Assembly (NCBI GenBank): GCA_963728995.1
Contig: CAVSMD010000004.1
Location: 310,001 to 374,000, forward strand
Reading direction: 5' to 3'
Origin: FEN-1219 sp963728995
Lineage (GTDB): Bacteria; Pseudomonadota; Gammaproteobacteria; Steroidobacterales; Rariloculaceae
Length of the DNA: 64,000 bases
Numbering within the stretch: position 1 is the first letter of the stretch; every line of letters starts with the position of its first letter. A program made the position numbers and the translations under genes. The notes below the pieces were generated by a model. The model was not told the DNA's origin. It saw nothing but the letters and a program-made list of their open reading frames with translations, and searched no databases. Shown here piece after piece: positions 54,858-63,566 of the stretch.

Positions 54858-55874
54858 GCGGTTGCGCGCTTTCTTCCGTCGGCGTTGCGCCTTGCTGCGA
54901 TGCTTCCAGCGCTCGAGCGCGAGCTCGACGATGCGGTTCAAGAGCTCCTGGTAAGCAATGCCGTGCGCCCCGGCCGCGAGCGCGAACTCACTGTGCTGCT
55001 CGAGGTAGCAGTTCGCATTGACCTCGATGACGAAGATCTGCCCCGTCTCCGTGAGCCTGAGATCGATGCGACCGTAGTCGCGGACGCGCAGCGCGCGATA
55101 CGCCTCGACCGACACCTTGTGCAGCTTCGCGCGTAGCTCCGGCTCGAGCGGCGGGATCACGACCTGGGTGCCGTGGTAGCGGGGGCTGGCCTCATCGAAC
55201 TTGGCCTTGCTGTCCATCACCGGCACGGCACCGGTCTCGAGCCCCGAGAAGTCCATCTCGAGCGGCGGCAGCGCAATGACCTGCTGATTGCCGAGCACGC
55301 CGACGTAGAACTCGCGGCCCTCGATGTACTCTTCGACGAGCGCCGTTTCGCCGAACGTCTTGTGCACGTATTGCACTCGTTCCATCAGCTCCTGCGTGTT
55401 GCGCACCAGCGAGCGCTCGTCGATGCCGATCGAGGCATCCATGCGCAGGGGCTTCACGAACAGAGGCATGCGAAGGTTGCCGCCGGTCTCGAACTCGGCA
55501 TCGGGGGCGAACGTCGCGAAGTCGGGGTACGGAATCTCCTCGAACGCCAGCAGCTTCTTCGACAGCGCCTTGTCCTCCTGCAGGAAGATCTCGCCGGGAC
55601 CCCCGCCCGTGTATGGCAGCTGCAGCAGATCGAGCACACCCGCGACGCCCATCGACCCCCCGACGATGTCGTCGCCGAAGGACTCCACGAGGTTGAACAC
55701 GAGGTCGGGCTTGTTCGGCTTCTTCAAACCGTTCACGAGCTCCGTGACGTCGTTCGTGATCGTGAGGATCGTGGTCTTGTGGCCGGAAGCCTCGAGCGCG
55801 GTTGCCACCTGCTCCATGACGACGTCGGGTTTCTCGGAACCGGGCTCGAGATAAGCAAGTATCGTGATGTCCAT
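54849..55874 (-). CDS. ATP-grasp ligase, D-alanine-D-alanine-ligase-like
   Basis: 341 residues. DLVFNLVESFGDDIVGGSMG and AGVLDLLQLPYTGGGPGEIF are the N-terminal fold with the glycine-rich loop. MPLFVKPLRMDASIGIDE and ALVEEYIEGREFYVGVLGNQ are the ATP-binding lysine and lid regions. GRIDLRLTETGQIFVIEVNA has the metal-binding Asp, Glu and Asn. It joins an amino acid or peptide carboxylate to an amine through an acyl phosphate. The partner residues differ from Ddl enough that the substrate is not D-alanine with confidence. It converges on the metallopeptidase. The C-terminus is basic. Confidence 0.85.
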   Translation of the reverse strand: MDITILAYLEPGSEKPDVVMEQVATALEASGHKTTILTITNDVTELVNGLKKPNKPDLVFNLVESFGDDIVGGSMGVAGVLDLLQLPYTGGGPGEIFLQEDKALSKKLLAFEEIPYPDFATFAPDAEFETGGNLRMPLFVKPLRMDASIGIDERSLVRNTQELMERVQYVHKTFGETALVEEYIEGREFYVGVLGNQQVIALPPLEMDFSGLETGAVPVMDSKAKFDEASPRYHGTQVVIPPLEPELRAKLHKVSVEAYRALRVRDYGRIDLRLTETGQIFVIEVNANCYLEQHSEFALAAGAHGIAYQELLNRIVELALERWKHRSKAQRRRKKARNRSV

Positions 55875-55912
55875 GCGCGAACATTATCATGGGGTTCGCG
55901 GAAAGCCGCTCG

Positions 55913-56848
55913 CTAGTTCTTCGTGCACTGCGCCATCAGCGCCGACGACTGCGCAGCGTAGTCCGCGCCGATCTTCGTCTGCTCTTCGTTCGTGAGCCAG
56001 GTCATGAATCGGTACGGGTTCGCCGGGTCGACCGCCGCCGGTGGCGCGGCGCCCTGCGCTGCGGCCGCGCGCACGGCACGAATGTCGGCTTCGAGATCGA
56101 CGCGTTGCTGCGTGGTGAGCCCCGAACCGCCGGACAAATGCTCCTGCATCGTGTCGGCCATGAGTTTCCAGCGCAGGCCCGCCATCTGCGCAACACAGCC
56201 CCCGATCCGGGACACGGATGCCTGCGATTGCGCCATGGCGGCCTTGCTCTGGGCGACGGTCGTCGCGAGCTTCTGCTCCTGCGAAACCTCGGGCTTCGGG
56301 AACGGACTCGGCAGCGCCTGCAGCGGCAGCGTGTTGACGTCGGTGGGCTGTACCATCTTTGCGCGCAGGCTCGCCTCGTAGCGGGCCTGGCTCTCGGTCG
56401 TCTCGCCCGTCTTCTTGCGCGCGATGTCGCCGTACAGCTGCTCGCAGGTCAGATTCACTTCCTGAGTGAAGCGCGTGCTCATCGACTGGATGGCGCGGAA
56501 CTCATCCGTCGTGAAGCCGTCCAGGTACTGGTCCGGCTTCTTCGCGTCCGGCGCTTTGTAGGCAATGTGCTTGCTGACGACCGCGCGCAGCGCATCGATA
56601 TCGTCCTGCCAAACCTTGCGCTCCTCATCGTTTAGCGAACTCGACATCATGAGCTTCTTCTCGAGGCGATCGGCCATCAGCGTCTCCCGAAGGCCGCGCG
56701 CCTTGTTCTGGCAATCGACGTAGGTTCTAAGGCCGTCGAGCTTGTAGGCGCCGAGCCAATACGAGAGCGGCTGCGCGAATGCGGCCCGCGGGCCGACCAG
56801 GAGACACAGCGCTGCAAGGACGATCCTCGAGGCTCGCGAAGCGGACAT
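55913..56848 (-). CDS. Secreted protein of unknown function
   Basis: 311 residues from the ATG at 56848 (six more from 56866). The signal peptide is RIVLAALCLLVGPRAAFAQP. The mature part is alpha-helical, with repeated cysteine-containing segments LRTYVDCQNKARGLRE, NLTCEQLYGDIARK, IGGCVAQMAGLRWKLM and SALMAQCTKN. The first and third parts look like a weak duplication (a cysteine followed by a RLEKKLM or RWKLMAD helix and a DIDALR or DIRAVR helix). I do not recognise the family. It is divergent from mutS. Confidence 0.7.
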   Translation of the reverse strand: MSASRASRIVLAALCLLVGPRAAFAQPLSYWLGAYKLDGLRTYVDCQNKARGLRETLMADRLEKKLMMSSSLNDEERKVWQDDIDALRAVVSKHIAYKAPDAKKPDQYLDGFTTDEFRAIQSMSTRFTQEVNLTCEQLYGDIARKKTGETTESQARYEASLRAKMVQPTDVNTLPLQALPSPFPKPEVSQEQKLATTVAQSKAAMAQSQASVSRIGGCVAQMAGLRWKLMADTMQEHLSGGSGLTTQQRVDLEADIRAVRAAAAQGAAPPAAVDPANPYRFMTWLTNEEQTKIGADYAAQSSALMAQCTKN

Positions 56849-56996
56849 GCGGAACTCCTGGTGCACGAAGGACGGCAGGATCGTCGCGTGCGGTCCGAAA
56901 CTTTGTCAATGGTCTTCTGGCTTCGCGGCTCGGATACCAACCGCACGCCCCGCGACTACAATGGGCGCTAACGCCGCCAGAGAGCGCCGACCTCCG

Positions 56997-59559
56997 ATGA
57001 GCAGCCCACAGCACACCCCGGTCATGCAGCAATATCTCGCCATCAAGGCGAAGTTTCCCGACACGCTGCTGTTCTATCGGATGGGTGACTTCTACGAGCT
57101 GTTCTACGACGACGCGCGACGCACGGCCAAGCTCATCGATATCGCACTGACGCGTCGTGGCCAATCCGGCGGCGAGCCGATCCCGATGGCGGGGGTGCCG
57201 GTGCAAGCGGCCGAGACCTATCTCGCGAGACTGGTTCGGCTCGGCGAGTCCGTCGCGATCTGCGAGCAGATCGGTGACCCGGCCACGAGCAAGGGCCCGG
57301 TCGCGCGCGAGGTCGTGCGCGTCATCACCCCGGGCACGCTCACGGATGCGGCGCTGCTCGATGACAAAGAGACGCGGCTGCTCGCGGCCGTGGTGCTCGC
57401 GCCGGCGATCGGGCTCGCCTGGCTCGACCTCGCCGGCGGCCGGTTCAGCCTGACGGAGCTGGCCGATCTCGAGGCATTGCACGCCGAGCTCGAGCGCTTG
57501 AAGCCGGCCGAGCTGCTGCTGCCCGAGGGCGTCGACGTTCCGGCGTGGCTCGATGGCGCGGCCGGCGTGCGGCGCCGGCCGCCGTGGCACTTCGACCCCG
57601 GCACGAGCAAGCGGCTGCTCTGCGAGCAGCTCGGCACTCGCGATCTCTCCGGCTTCGACGCCGAGGACGCGCCGGCGGCAATCGGCGCCGCCGGGTGTCT
57701 GCTGCAATACGCGAAGGACACGCAGCGCGCTGCGCTGCCGCACCTGCGCACGCTGCATCGCGAGCGACGCGAGCATGCCGTGATCCTCGACGCCCAGACG
57801 CGCCGCAATCTCGAGATCGAAACGAGCCTGGGAGCCCGCGTCGAGTACACGCTGGCCGGCTTGATGGACCGCTGCGCCACCGCCATGGGCAGCCGGTTGC
57901 TGCGCCGCTGGCTGAACCGCCCGATCCGCGACCGCGGCGAGCTCAAGCGCCGCCAGCAGTCGCTCGACCTGCTGCGGACGAGCGGACCCCTCGAGGCGCT
58001 GCAGGCGGTGCTCAAAGACATCGGCGACCTCGAGCGGATACTCACGCGGATTGCGCTGCGCTCGGCGCGGCCCCGCGACCTCGCTCACCTGCGCGACAGT
58101 CTCGCCAGGCTGCCCGAGTTGACGCGCCTCGCTACGCCGATCGCCAGCCGAGCGCCTACAGACGCTCGCGGCGCGCTGCGGCGAGCATGCGGCCGAGCGC
58201 GCGTTGCTCGAGCGAGCCATCGTCGAGACGCCGCCCGTGCTGCTGCGCGATGGCGGCGTCGTCGCCGCAGGCTACGATGCCGATCTCGACGAGCTGCGCC
58301 AGATCAGCACGAACGCCGATCAGTTCCTGGTGGACATGGAGACGCGCGAGCGCGCACGCACGGGCATCGCGAACCTCAAAGTCGGCTACAACCGCGTGCA
58401 CGGGTTCTACATCGAGCTCACGCGCGGCCAGGCGGACGCGGCCCCGGCCGACTACCTCCGCCGTCAGACGCTGAAGGGCGCCGAGCGTTACATCACGCCC
58501 GAGCTCAAGAGCTTCGAGGACAAGGTACTGTCGGCACGCGAGCGCTCGCTCGCCCGCGAGAAGCAGCTGTACGACGAGCTGCTCGAGACGCTCGGGCGCG
58601 ATCTCGGCGGGCTGCAGACGACCGCGGACGCCGTCGCCGAGATCGACACGCTGACGAATCTCGCCGAGCGCGCGAAGACGTTCGACCTCGTGCTCCCCAC
58701 ACTCGTCGAGGAGCCGCAGCTCACGTACCGCGCCGGGCGGCACCTCGGTGTCGAGCAATCGAGCAGCGCGCCGTTCGTGCCGAACGATCTGACGCTCGAC
58801 GAGCACGAGCGCATGCTGATCATCACGGGCCCGAACATGGGCGGCAAATCGACTTACATGCGCCAGACCGCGCTGATCGCGATCCTCGCGCACATCGGCA
58901 GCGCCGTGCCGGCCGGCTCCGCCACGATCGGCTCGCTCGATCGCATCTTCACGCGAATCGGCGCGGCCGACGACCTCACGGGGGGCCGCTCGACGTTCAT
59001 GGTCGAGATGACCGAGACGGCGAACATCTTGAACAGCGCCACGCCCGCGAGCCTCGTGCTGATGGACGAGGTCGGCCGCGGCACGAGCACGTTCGACGGG
59101 CTGTCGCTGGCGTGGGCGGCCGCGCGCTACATCGCCCAAAAGATAGGCGCGTTGACGTTGTTCGCCACGCACTACTTCGAGCTCACCACGCTGCCCGACG
59201 AGCTACCGCACTGCCGCAACGTGCATCTCGACGCAACCGAGCACGGCCGCGAGCTGATCTTCCTGCACAGCGTCAAGGCCGGCCCCGCGAGCCAGAGCTA
59301 TGGGCTGCACGTCGCGGAGCTCGCCGGTGTGCCGCGCGAGGTCGTCGACCGCGCGCGCGAGTATCTGCGGCGGCTCGAGAAGCATCAGCACGCCCTGCTG
59401 CCGGCGAGCCCGCAGAACGAGCTCGAGTTCACGCAGGCGGCAGCGCTCACGGAGCAGCGGCGACGCGTGCTCGACCGGCTCGCGCAGCTCGATACCGATG
59501 CACTGTCACCGCGCGCCGCGCTCGATTTGCTGTACGAGCTCGCTCGCGGGGCCAAATAG
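56997..59559 (+). CDS. mutS: DNA mismatch repair protein MutS, one frame break
   Basis: Recognises mismatches and recruits MutL. About 853 residues. HTPVMQQYLAIKAKFPDTLL and FYRMGDFYELF (mismatch Phe32 and Glu34) open it. Later come EPIPMAGVP and VAICEQIGDPATSKGP; the ATPase has TGPNMGGKST, SLVLMDEVGRGTSTFDG and FATHYFELT. The reading frame shifts by one base near 58150, between TPIAS and ERLQTLAARCGEHAAER, in the lever domain. Both sides are fully conserved, so the break is more likely in the sequence than in the gene. ATG at 56997 gives the conserved N-terminus. Confidence 0.93.
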
Positions 59560-59586
59560 ACCCCGCGTGAATCCGGTCCGCACGGC

Positions 59587-60270
59587 TCAGCGCGGCCGTG
59601 CGTGGCGGAACCGCCCGTGAACTAGAAAATGCCTTGCCTGCTCGCTGACTCGTCTCGACCAGAGCAGCGCGAAGTGCGACACGTTCAGCACGATGTGATC
59701 GGTGAGCCCCGGCACCTTCGTTTCCGCGACGGCCACGGTGCCGTCGTTCGCCTCGAGAAAGCCCCCGAGCAACCAGCCGGCACCGACCGGCAGCCGCCCG
59801 GCGATGCAGCCGGCCGGCACGGTCGCGACCCAGTCCGCGAATCCGCCGCGTGCGTTCAAAGCGGCGATGCTCTGCCCGACGATGCGGCGACCGCCCGGCA
59901 ACCGGGCCATGCGTACGCCGATCCGGCTGCCGCGTAGCGGCGACCCCAGCATGACGACGCGGCCGAGCCGCGGCGGCACTCGCCTTTCGAGCAACGTGCG
60001 GATCAGCACGCCGCCCAGGCTGTGCGCGACGAGGTGCACCGTGTCGCCCGGCACCTGCTCGATGAAATCCGCGAGCGCCGCAGCGTTCGCTTCCAGCGAG
60101 TGCGTGACGGAGGGATAACCGAACGCGCGCACGGCGAAGCCCTGGGCCTCGAGCCGGTGGCCCAAGACGATCATCGAGCCGACGTGCATCCATAGGCCAT
60201 GGACCGTGATGACCGTCGTCAGCCGGGGTGCGCGTCCTTCAGCCGTTGCAATGCTTCGCGATTCGTCCAC
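59587..60270 (-). CDS. Alpha/beta-hydrolase (lipase/acyltransferase-like)
   Basis: About 227 residues. TVITVHGLWMHVGSM forms the oxyanion loop, and HLVAHSLGGVLIRTLL is the nucleophile elbow with serine. LEANDGTVAVAETKVPG and VLNVSHFALLWS provide the Asp and His. No clear signal peptide is present. The start is uncertain: GTG at 60270 is the nearest standard start, giving a 52-base overlap with nudB, while the core begins near 60226. It is convergent with mutS (27 bases between stops) and probably co-transcribed with nudB. It may hydrolyse a lipid or ester. Confidence 0.72.
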   Translation of the reverse strand: MDESRSIATAEGRAPRLTTVITVHGLWMHVGSMIVLGHRLEAQGFAVRAFGYPSVTHSLEANAAALADFIEQVPGDTVHLVAHSLGGVLIRTLLERRVPPRLGRVVMLGSPLRGSRIGVRMARLPGGRRIVGQSIAALNARGGFADWVATVPAGCIAGRLPVGAGWLLGGFLEANDGTVAVAETKVPGLTDHIVLNVSHFALLWSRRVSEQARHFLVHGRFRHARPR

Positions 60271-60668
60271 GAGGCTACCTTCTCGATCGCAGCCTCGACG
60301 GGCAACCAGAGATAGGCGACATGCTCGCCGGGCGCGAGCTGCACCGCGCACATCTCGGGCACCTCGAGGTACCACTGGTGCTCGCAATTGCTCTGCACGT
60401 CGGGCGCGTACCGCGAGCGCCAAGCGGGCAGGATCGGGAACGAGCGTTGCACGTGCCCATCGCGCAAATTCACGGGCGCAAGGCCGGTCTCCTCGTGCAC
60501 CTCGCGCGCCGCGCATTCGGCCGGCGTCTCGGCCCAATCGAGCGTGCCGGTCACGCTCTGCCAAAAACCGCGCGGCTCCGCGCGCTCGAGCAGCAGGCAG
60601 TCGAGCCTCGGCGTGTGAACGACGACGAGCACCGACTCCGGGCGCCTGAACTCCGCGACCGCTACCAT
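60219..60668 (-). CDS. nudB: Dihydroneopterin triphosphate diphosphatase NudB
   Basis: Removes pyrophosphate from dihydroneopterin triphosphate in folate synthesis. The 149-residue Nudix protein has the box GTLDWAETPAECAAREVHEE followed by TGL. VLVVVHTPRLDCLLLERA is the first strand, and FPILPAWRSRYAPDVQSNCE fits NudB. Adjacency to aspS (seven-base gap) is the usual gammaproteobacterial order and supports the name. The 3' end overlaps the hydrolase gene. Frame intact. Confidence 0.88.
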   Translation of the reverse strand: MVAVAEFRRPESVLVVVHTPRLDCLLLERAEPRGFWQSVTGTLDWAETPAECAAREVHEETGLAPVNLRDGHVQRSFPILPAWRSRYAPDVQSNCEHQWYLEVPEMCAVQLAPGEHVAYLWLPVEAAIEKVASWTNREALQRLKDAHPG

Positions 60669-60675
60669 CGCTCCG

Positions 60676-62445
60676 TCAGCCGGGCGTGGCGCCCTTCAAC
60701 CGGATGCCGAGCTCCTTGAGTTGCACCGCATCGGCGGGGCTCGGCGCACCCGTCAGCAGGTCGCTGGCCGTCGCGGTCTTCGGGAAAGCGATGACTTCGC
60801 GGATGTTGTCGACGCCGGCCATCAGCATCACGAGACGGTCCAGGCCGAACGCAATGCCACCGTGCGGCGGAGCGCCATAGTCGAGGGCCGACAGCAGGAA
60901 GCCGAACTTCAGCTCGGCTTCTTCCTTGCCGATGCCGATCAGATCGAACACGGCGGATTGCATCTCCGGCGTATGGATACGGATCGAGCCGCCGCCCACC
61001 TCGTAGCCGTTCAGCACGAAGTCGTAGGCACGCGCGATGGCCTCGCCCGGGGCCGCACGCACCGCCTCGGGCGACGGGTCGCGCGGGGCAGTGAACGGAT
61101 GATGCAGCGGCGTCCAGCCGCCCCCGGGCAGCGCCTCGAACATCGGGAAATCGACGATCCACAGCGGCCGCCAGTCTCCTTCGATCATCTTGCGGTCGCG
61201 TCCGAGCGCCATGCGCAGCGCGCTCAGCGACTCGTTGACGACACGCGCCTTGTCGGCGCCGAAGAATACGAGGTCGCCGTCCGTGGCGCCGACGCGATCG
61301 AGCACTCCGCCAATGGCCTCGTCGGGCAGGAACTTCAGTATGGGCGACTGCAGGCCCTCGCGGCCTTTTGCGCGCTCGTTCACCTTGATATAGGCGAGGC
61401 CCTTCGCGCCGTGACGCGCAACGAGCGCCGTGTAGTCGTCGATCTCCTTGCGCGAAAGGTCTCCGCCCGCCGGCAAGCGCAGCGCCGCGATGCGGCTCGC
61501 GGGATCGGCCGCCGGCCCGGCGAACACCTTGAATTCCACGCCGCGGAAGAGATCGGCGACCTCGACGAGCTCGAGCGGGATCCGCAGGTCCGGCTTGTCG
61601 TTGCCGAAGCGGCGCATGGAGTCCGTATACGAGAGCCGCGGGAACGGCGTTGGCAGCTGCACGTCGAGCACGGACTGAAAGGTGTCGCGCAGCAGCGCCT
61701 CCATGAGTCCGAGGATGTCCTCCTCGGACATGAAAGAGGTCTCGATATCGAGCTGGGTGAACTCGGGCTGCCGGTCCGCGCGCAGATCCTCGTCGCGGAA
61801 GCATTTCACGATCTGGTAGTAGCGATCGAGCCCCGCCATCATCAGCAGCTGCTTCATGAGCTGCGGAGATTGCGGCAAGGCGAAGAAGTTGCCGGGCTGC
61901 GTGCGGCTCGGCACGAGATAGTCGCGCGCGCCCTCGGGCGTCGTCTTCGTCAGGATCGGCGTCTCGACGTCGACGAAGCCGTGCTCGTCCATGAACTTGC
62001 GCAGCGCACGCGTCACGGCGTGACGCAAACGCAGGTTCCGAATCATCGGCTCGCGCCGCAGATCGAGATAGCGGTAGCGCAGCCGCAGCTCCTCGCTGGC
62101 GGGCTCGTCGTGATGGAACGGCGGTGTCTTCGCTCGGGCGAGCACGGTGAGCTTCGTGGCGAGCAGCTCGACCTCACCGCTCGGGAGCGAGGGATTCACG
62201 GTGCCCGCGGGTCGCGCGCGCACTCGCCCTTCCACGTTCAGCACGTACTCCGAGCGCAAGCGCTCGGCCTCGGCGAACATGTCCGCGCGATCCGGATCGA
62301 ACACGACTTGCAGCAGCCCTTCGCGGTCGCGAAGGTCGATGAAGATCACGCCGCCATGATCGCGGCGCCGGTGTACCCAACCGGCAACCGTGACTTCGCG
62401 GCCGATCGCTGTGCCGTCTACTTGGCCGCAGTAGTGACTGCGCAT
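60676..62445 (-). CDS. aspS: Aspartyl-tRNA synthetase AspS
   Basis: Charges tRNA-Asp with aspartate; cytoplasmic class II enzyme, 589 residues, frame intact. An anticodon-binding OB fold (VAGWVHRRRDHGGVIFIDLR) comes first. The catalytic core has FLVPSRT-like YLVPSRTQPGNFFALPQSPQ, CFRDEDLRADRQPEFTQLD (motif 2) and a GAD insertion in the middle. GGIAFGLDRLVMLMAG is motif 3. The bacterial-type insertion indicates the standard form. Whether it also charges tRNA-Asn cannot be read here. ATG at 62445 starts MRSHYCGQ, matching family N-termini. It follows the DUF502 gene by 33 bases. Confidence 0.95.
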   Translation of the reverse strand: MRSHYCGQVDGTAIGREVTVAGWVHRRRDHGGVIFIDLRDREGLLQVVFDPDRADMFAEAERLRSEYVLNVEGRVRARPAGTVNPSLPSGEVELLATKLTVLARAKTPPFHHDEPASEELRLRYRYLDLRREPMIRNLRLRHAVTRALRKFMDEHGFVDVETPILTKTTPEGARDYLVPSRTQPGNFFALPQSPQLMKQLLMMAGLDRYYQIVKCFRDEDLRADRQPEFTQLDIETSFMSEEDILGLMEALLRDTFQSVLDVQLPTPFPRLSYTDSMRRFGNDKPDLRIPLELVEVADLFRGVEFKVFAGPAADPASRIAALRLPAGGDLSRKEIDDYTALVARHGAKGLAYIKVNERAKGREGLQSPILKFLPDEAIGGVLDRVGATDGDLVFFGADKARVVNESLSALRMALGRDRKMIEGDWRPLWIVDFPMFEALPGGGWTPLHHPFTAPRDPSPEAVRAAPGEAIARAYDFVLNGYEVGGGSIRIHTPEMQSAVFDLIGIGKEEAELKFGFLLSALDYGAPPHGGIAFGLDRLVMLMAGVDNIREVIAFPKTATASDLLTGAPSPADAVQLKELGIRLKGATPG

Positions 62446-62478
62446 GAGAGTCGGGCCCAACCGAGGAGGCGGGGGATG

Positions 62479-63123
62479 TTACGGTGAACCCTTAGGGGGC
62501 GCAAGCGGCGCCCTCGTCGCTTTTGCGAGCCCTTCGGGCACGACGACGCCGAGCGAGACGACCATCTTCAGAGCCTCTTCGACCGACATCGCGAGCTCGA
62601 TGACATCCTCGCGCGGCACGAACACCAGGAAGCCGGCCGTCGCATTCGCCGAGTTCGGCACGAAGACGGGCAGCACATCTCGCCCCGTGACGGCGCGAAT
62701 CTCGGAGGCATCCTCGGCAGTCTGGAACGCCACTCGCCAAACGCCCTTTCGCGGGTACTCGATCAGCAGCACTTTGCGGAAGGATTTCCCTTCGCCCGAG
62801 AGCAGCACGGAAGCGAACGTCTTCACGCTGCCATAGACCGAGCGCACCAGCGGGATCCTGCCGAGCACCGACTCGTACCAGCGTACGAGCGACCGGCCAA
62901 GCAAGTTCGCGACGAGAACGCCGGTGGCGAACAGCACGACGAGCGCCAGCACGGCGCCTAAGCCGGGAATGCGAAAGCCGAATAAGGTCTCGGGCCGAAA
63001 AGCCTGCGGCACGAGGAACAACACCCCGTCCATGAGATCGAGCAACACCTTGAAGACGAGCACGGTGACGCCGACCGGCAACCACACGAGCAGCCCCGCC
63101 ACGAGGTAGCGGCGCAGATGCAT
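62479..63123 (-). CDS. DUF502 family inner-membrane protein
   Basis: 214 residues. Two membrane segments (YLVAGLLVWLPVGVTVLVF and VLALVVLFATGVLVANLLG) are followed by a soluble domain with YESVLGRIPLVRSVYGSVKT, a conserved DUF502 stretch, and RDVLPVFVPNSANATAGFLV. The family is of unknown function; in gammaproteobacteria it is commonly encoded upstream of aspS, as here. Its ATG overlaps the stop of the zinc-ribbon gene (ATGA). Frame intact. Confidence 0.9.
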   Translation of the reverse strand: MHLRRYLVAGLLVWLPVGVTVLVFKVLLDLMDGVLFLVPQAFRPETLFGFRIPGLGAVLALVVLFATGVLVANLLGRSLVRWYESVLGRIPLVRSVYGSVKTFASVLLSGEGKSFRKVLLIEYPRKGVWRVAFQTAEDASEIRAVTGRDVLPVFVPNSANATAGFLVFVPREDVIELAMSVEEALKMVVSLGVVVPEGLAKATRAPLAPPKGSP

Positions 63124-63548
63124 CAGGCGCTCGACGGTTTCGGCGGACGAGATTTCGCCGCCGGCTTGCGCGCGGCGCGTTTCGCGGCGACCGACTTGTT
63201 CGCCACCGGCTTAGCCGGCTTCGTCGCCGCGTCGGGCGTGCTCTTCGCTGGTTCGGCCGTCGCAGCCGGTTGCGCGTCGGGGGTTGCAGCGTCTTTCTTG
63301 TCGTCGCTCTTGGCGCCGGGCTCGGCACTCTCCGCCTTCTCGACGAGGTTGCGCTTCTTCTCCGCGTCGCTCTTGAAGTCGGTCTCGTACCAACCGCTGC
63401 CCTTCAGACGAAAGCGCGACGCGGACACCAGCCGGCGCAGCTGGGACTTGCCGCACGCGGGGCACTTGCGCAGCGGCCCGTCGCTCATCTTCTGCAGAGC
63501 TTCGAGATGGTGCGCGCAAGCGGCACAGCGGTATTCGTATATCGGCAT
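63123..63548 (-). CDS. FmdB-type zinc-ribbon protein
   Basis: 141 residues. MPIYEYRCAACAHHLEALQK and RKCPACGKSQLRRLVSASRF give a four-cysteine zinc ribbon, as in FmdB regulatory proteins. The remainder, from about residue 60, is low-complexity alanine, lysine and proline sequence that may bind nucleic acid or be disordered. It leads the DUF502-aspS-nudB unit and overlaps DUF502 by four bases. Its regulatory role is inferred from the family only. Frame intact. Confidence 0.87.
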   Translation of the reverse strand: MPIYEYRCAACAHHLEALQKMSDGPLRKCPACGKSQLRRLVSASRFRLKGSGWYETDFKSDAEKKRNLVEKAESAEPGAKSDDKKDAATPDAQPAATAEPAKSTPDAATKPAKPVANKSVAAKRAARKPAAKSRPPKPSSA

Positions 63549-63566
63549 GGCTCCACTCTAGCTTCA

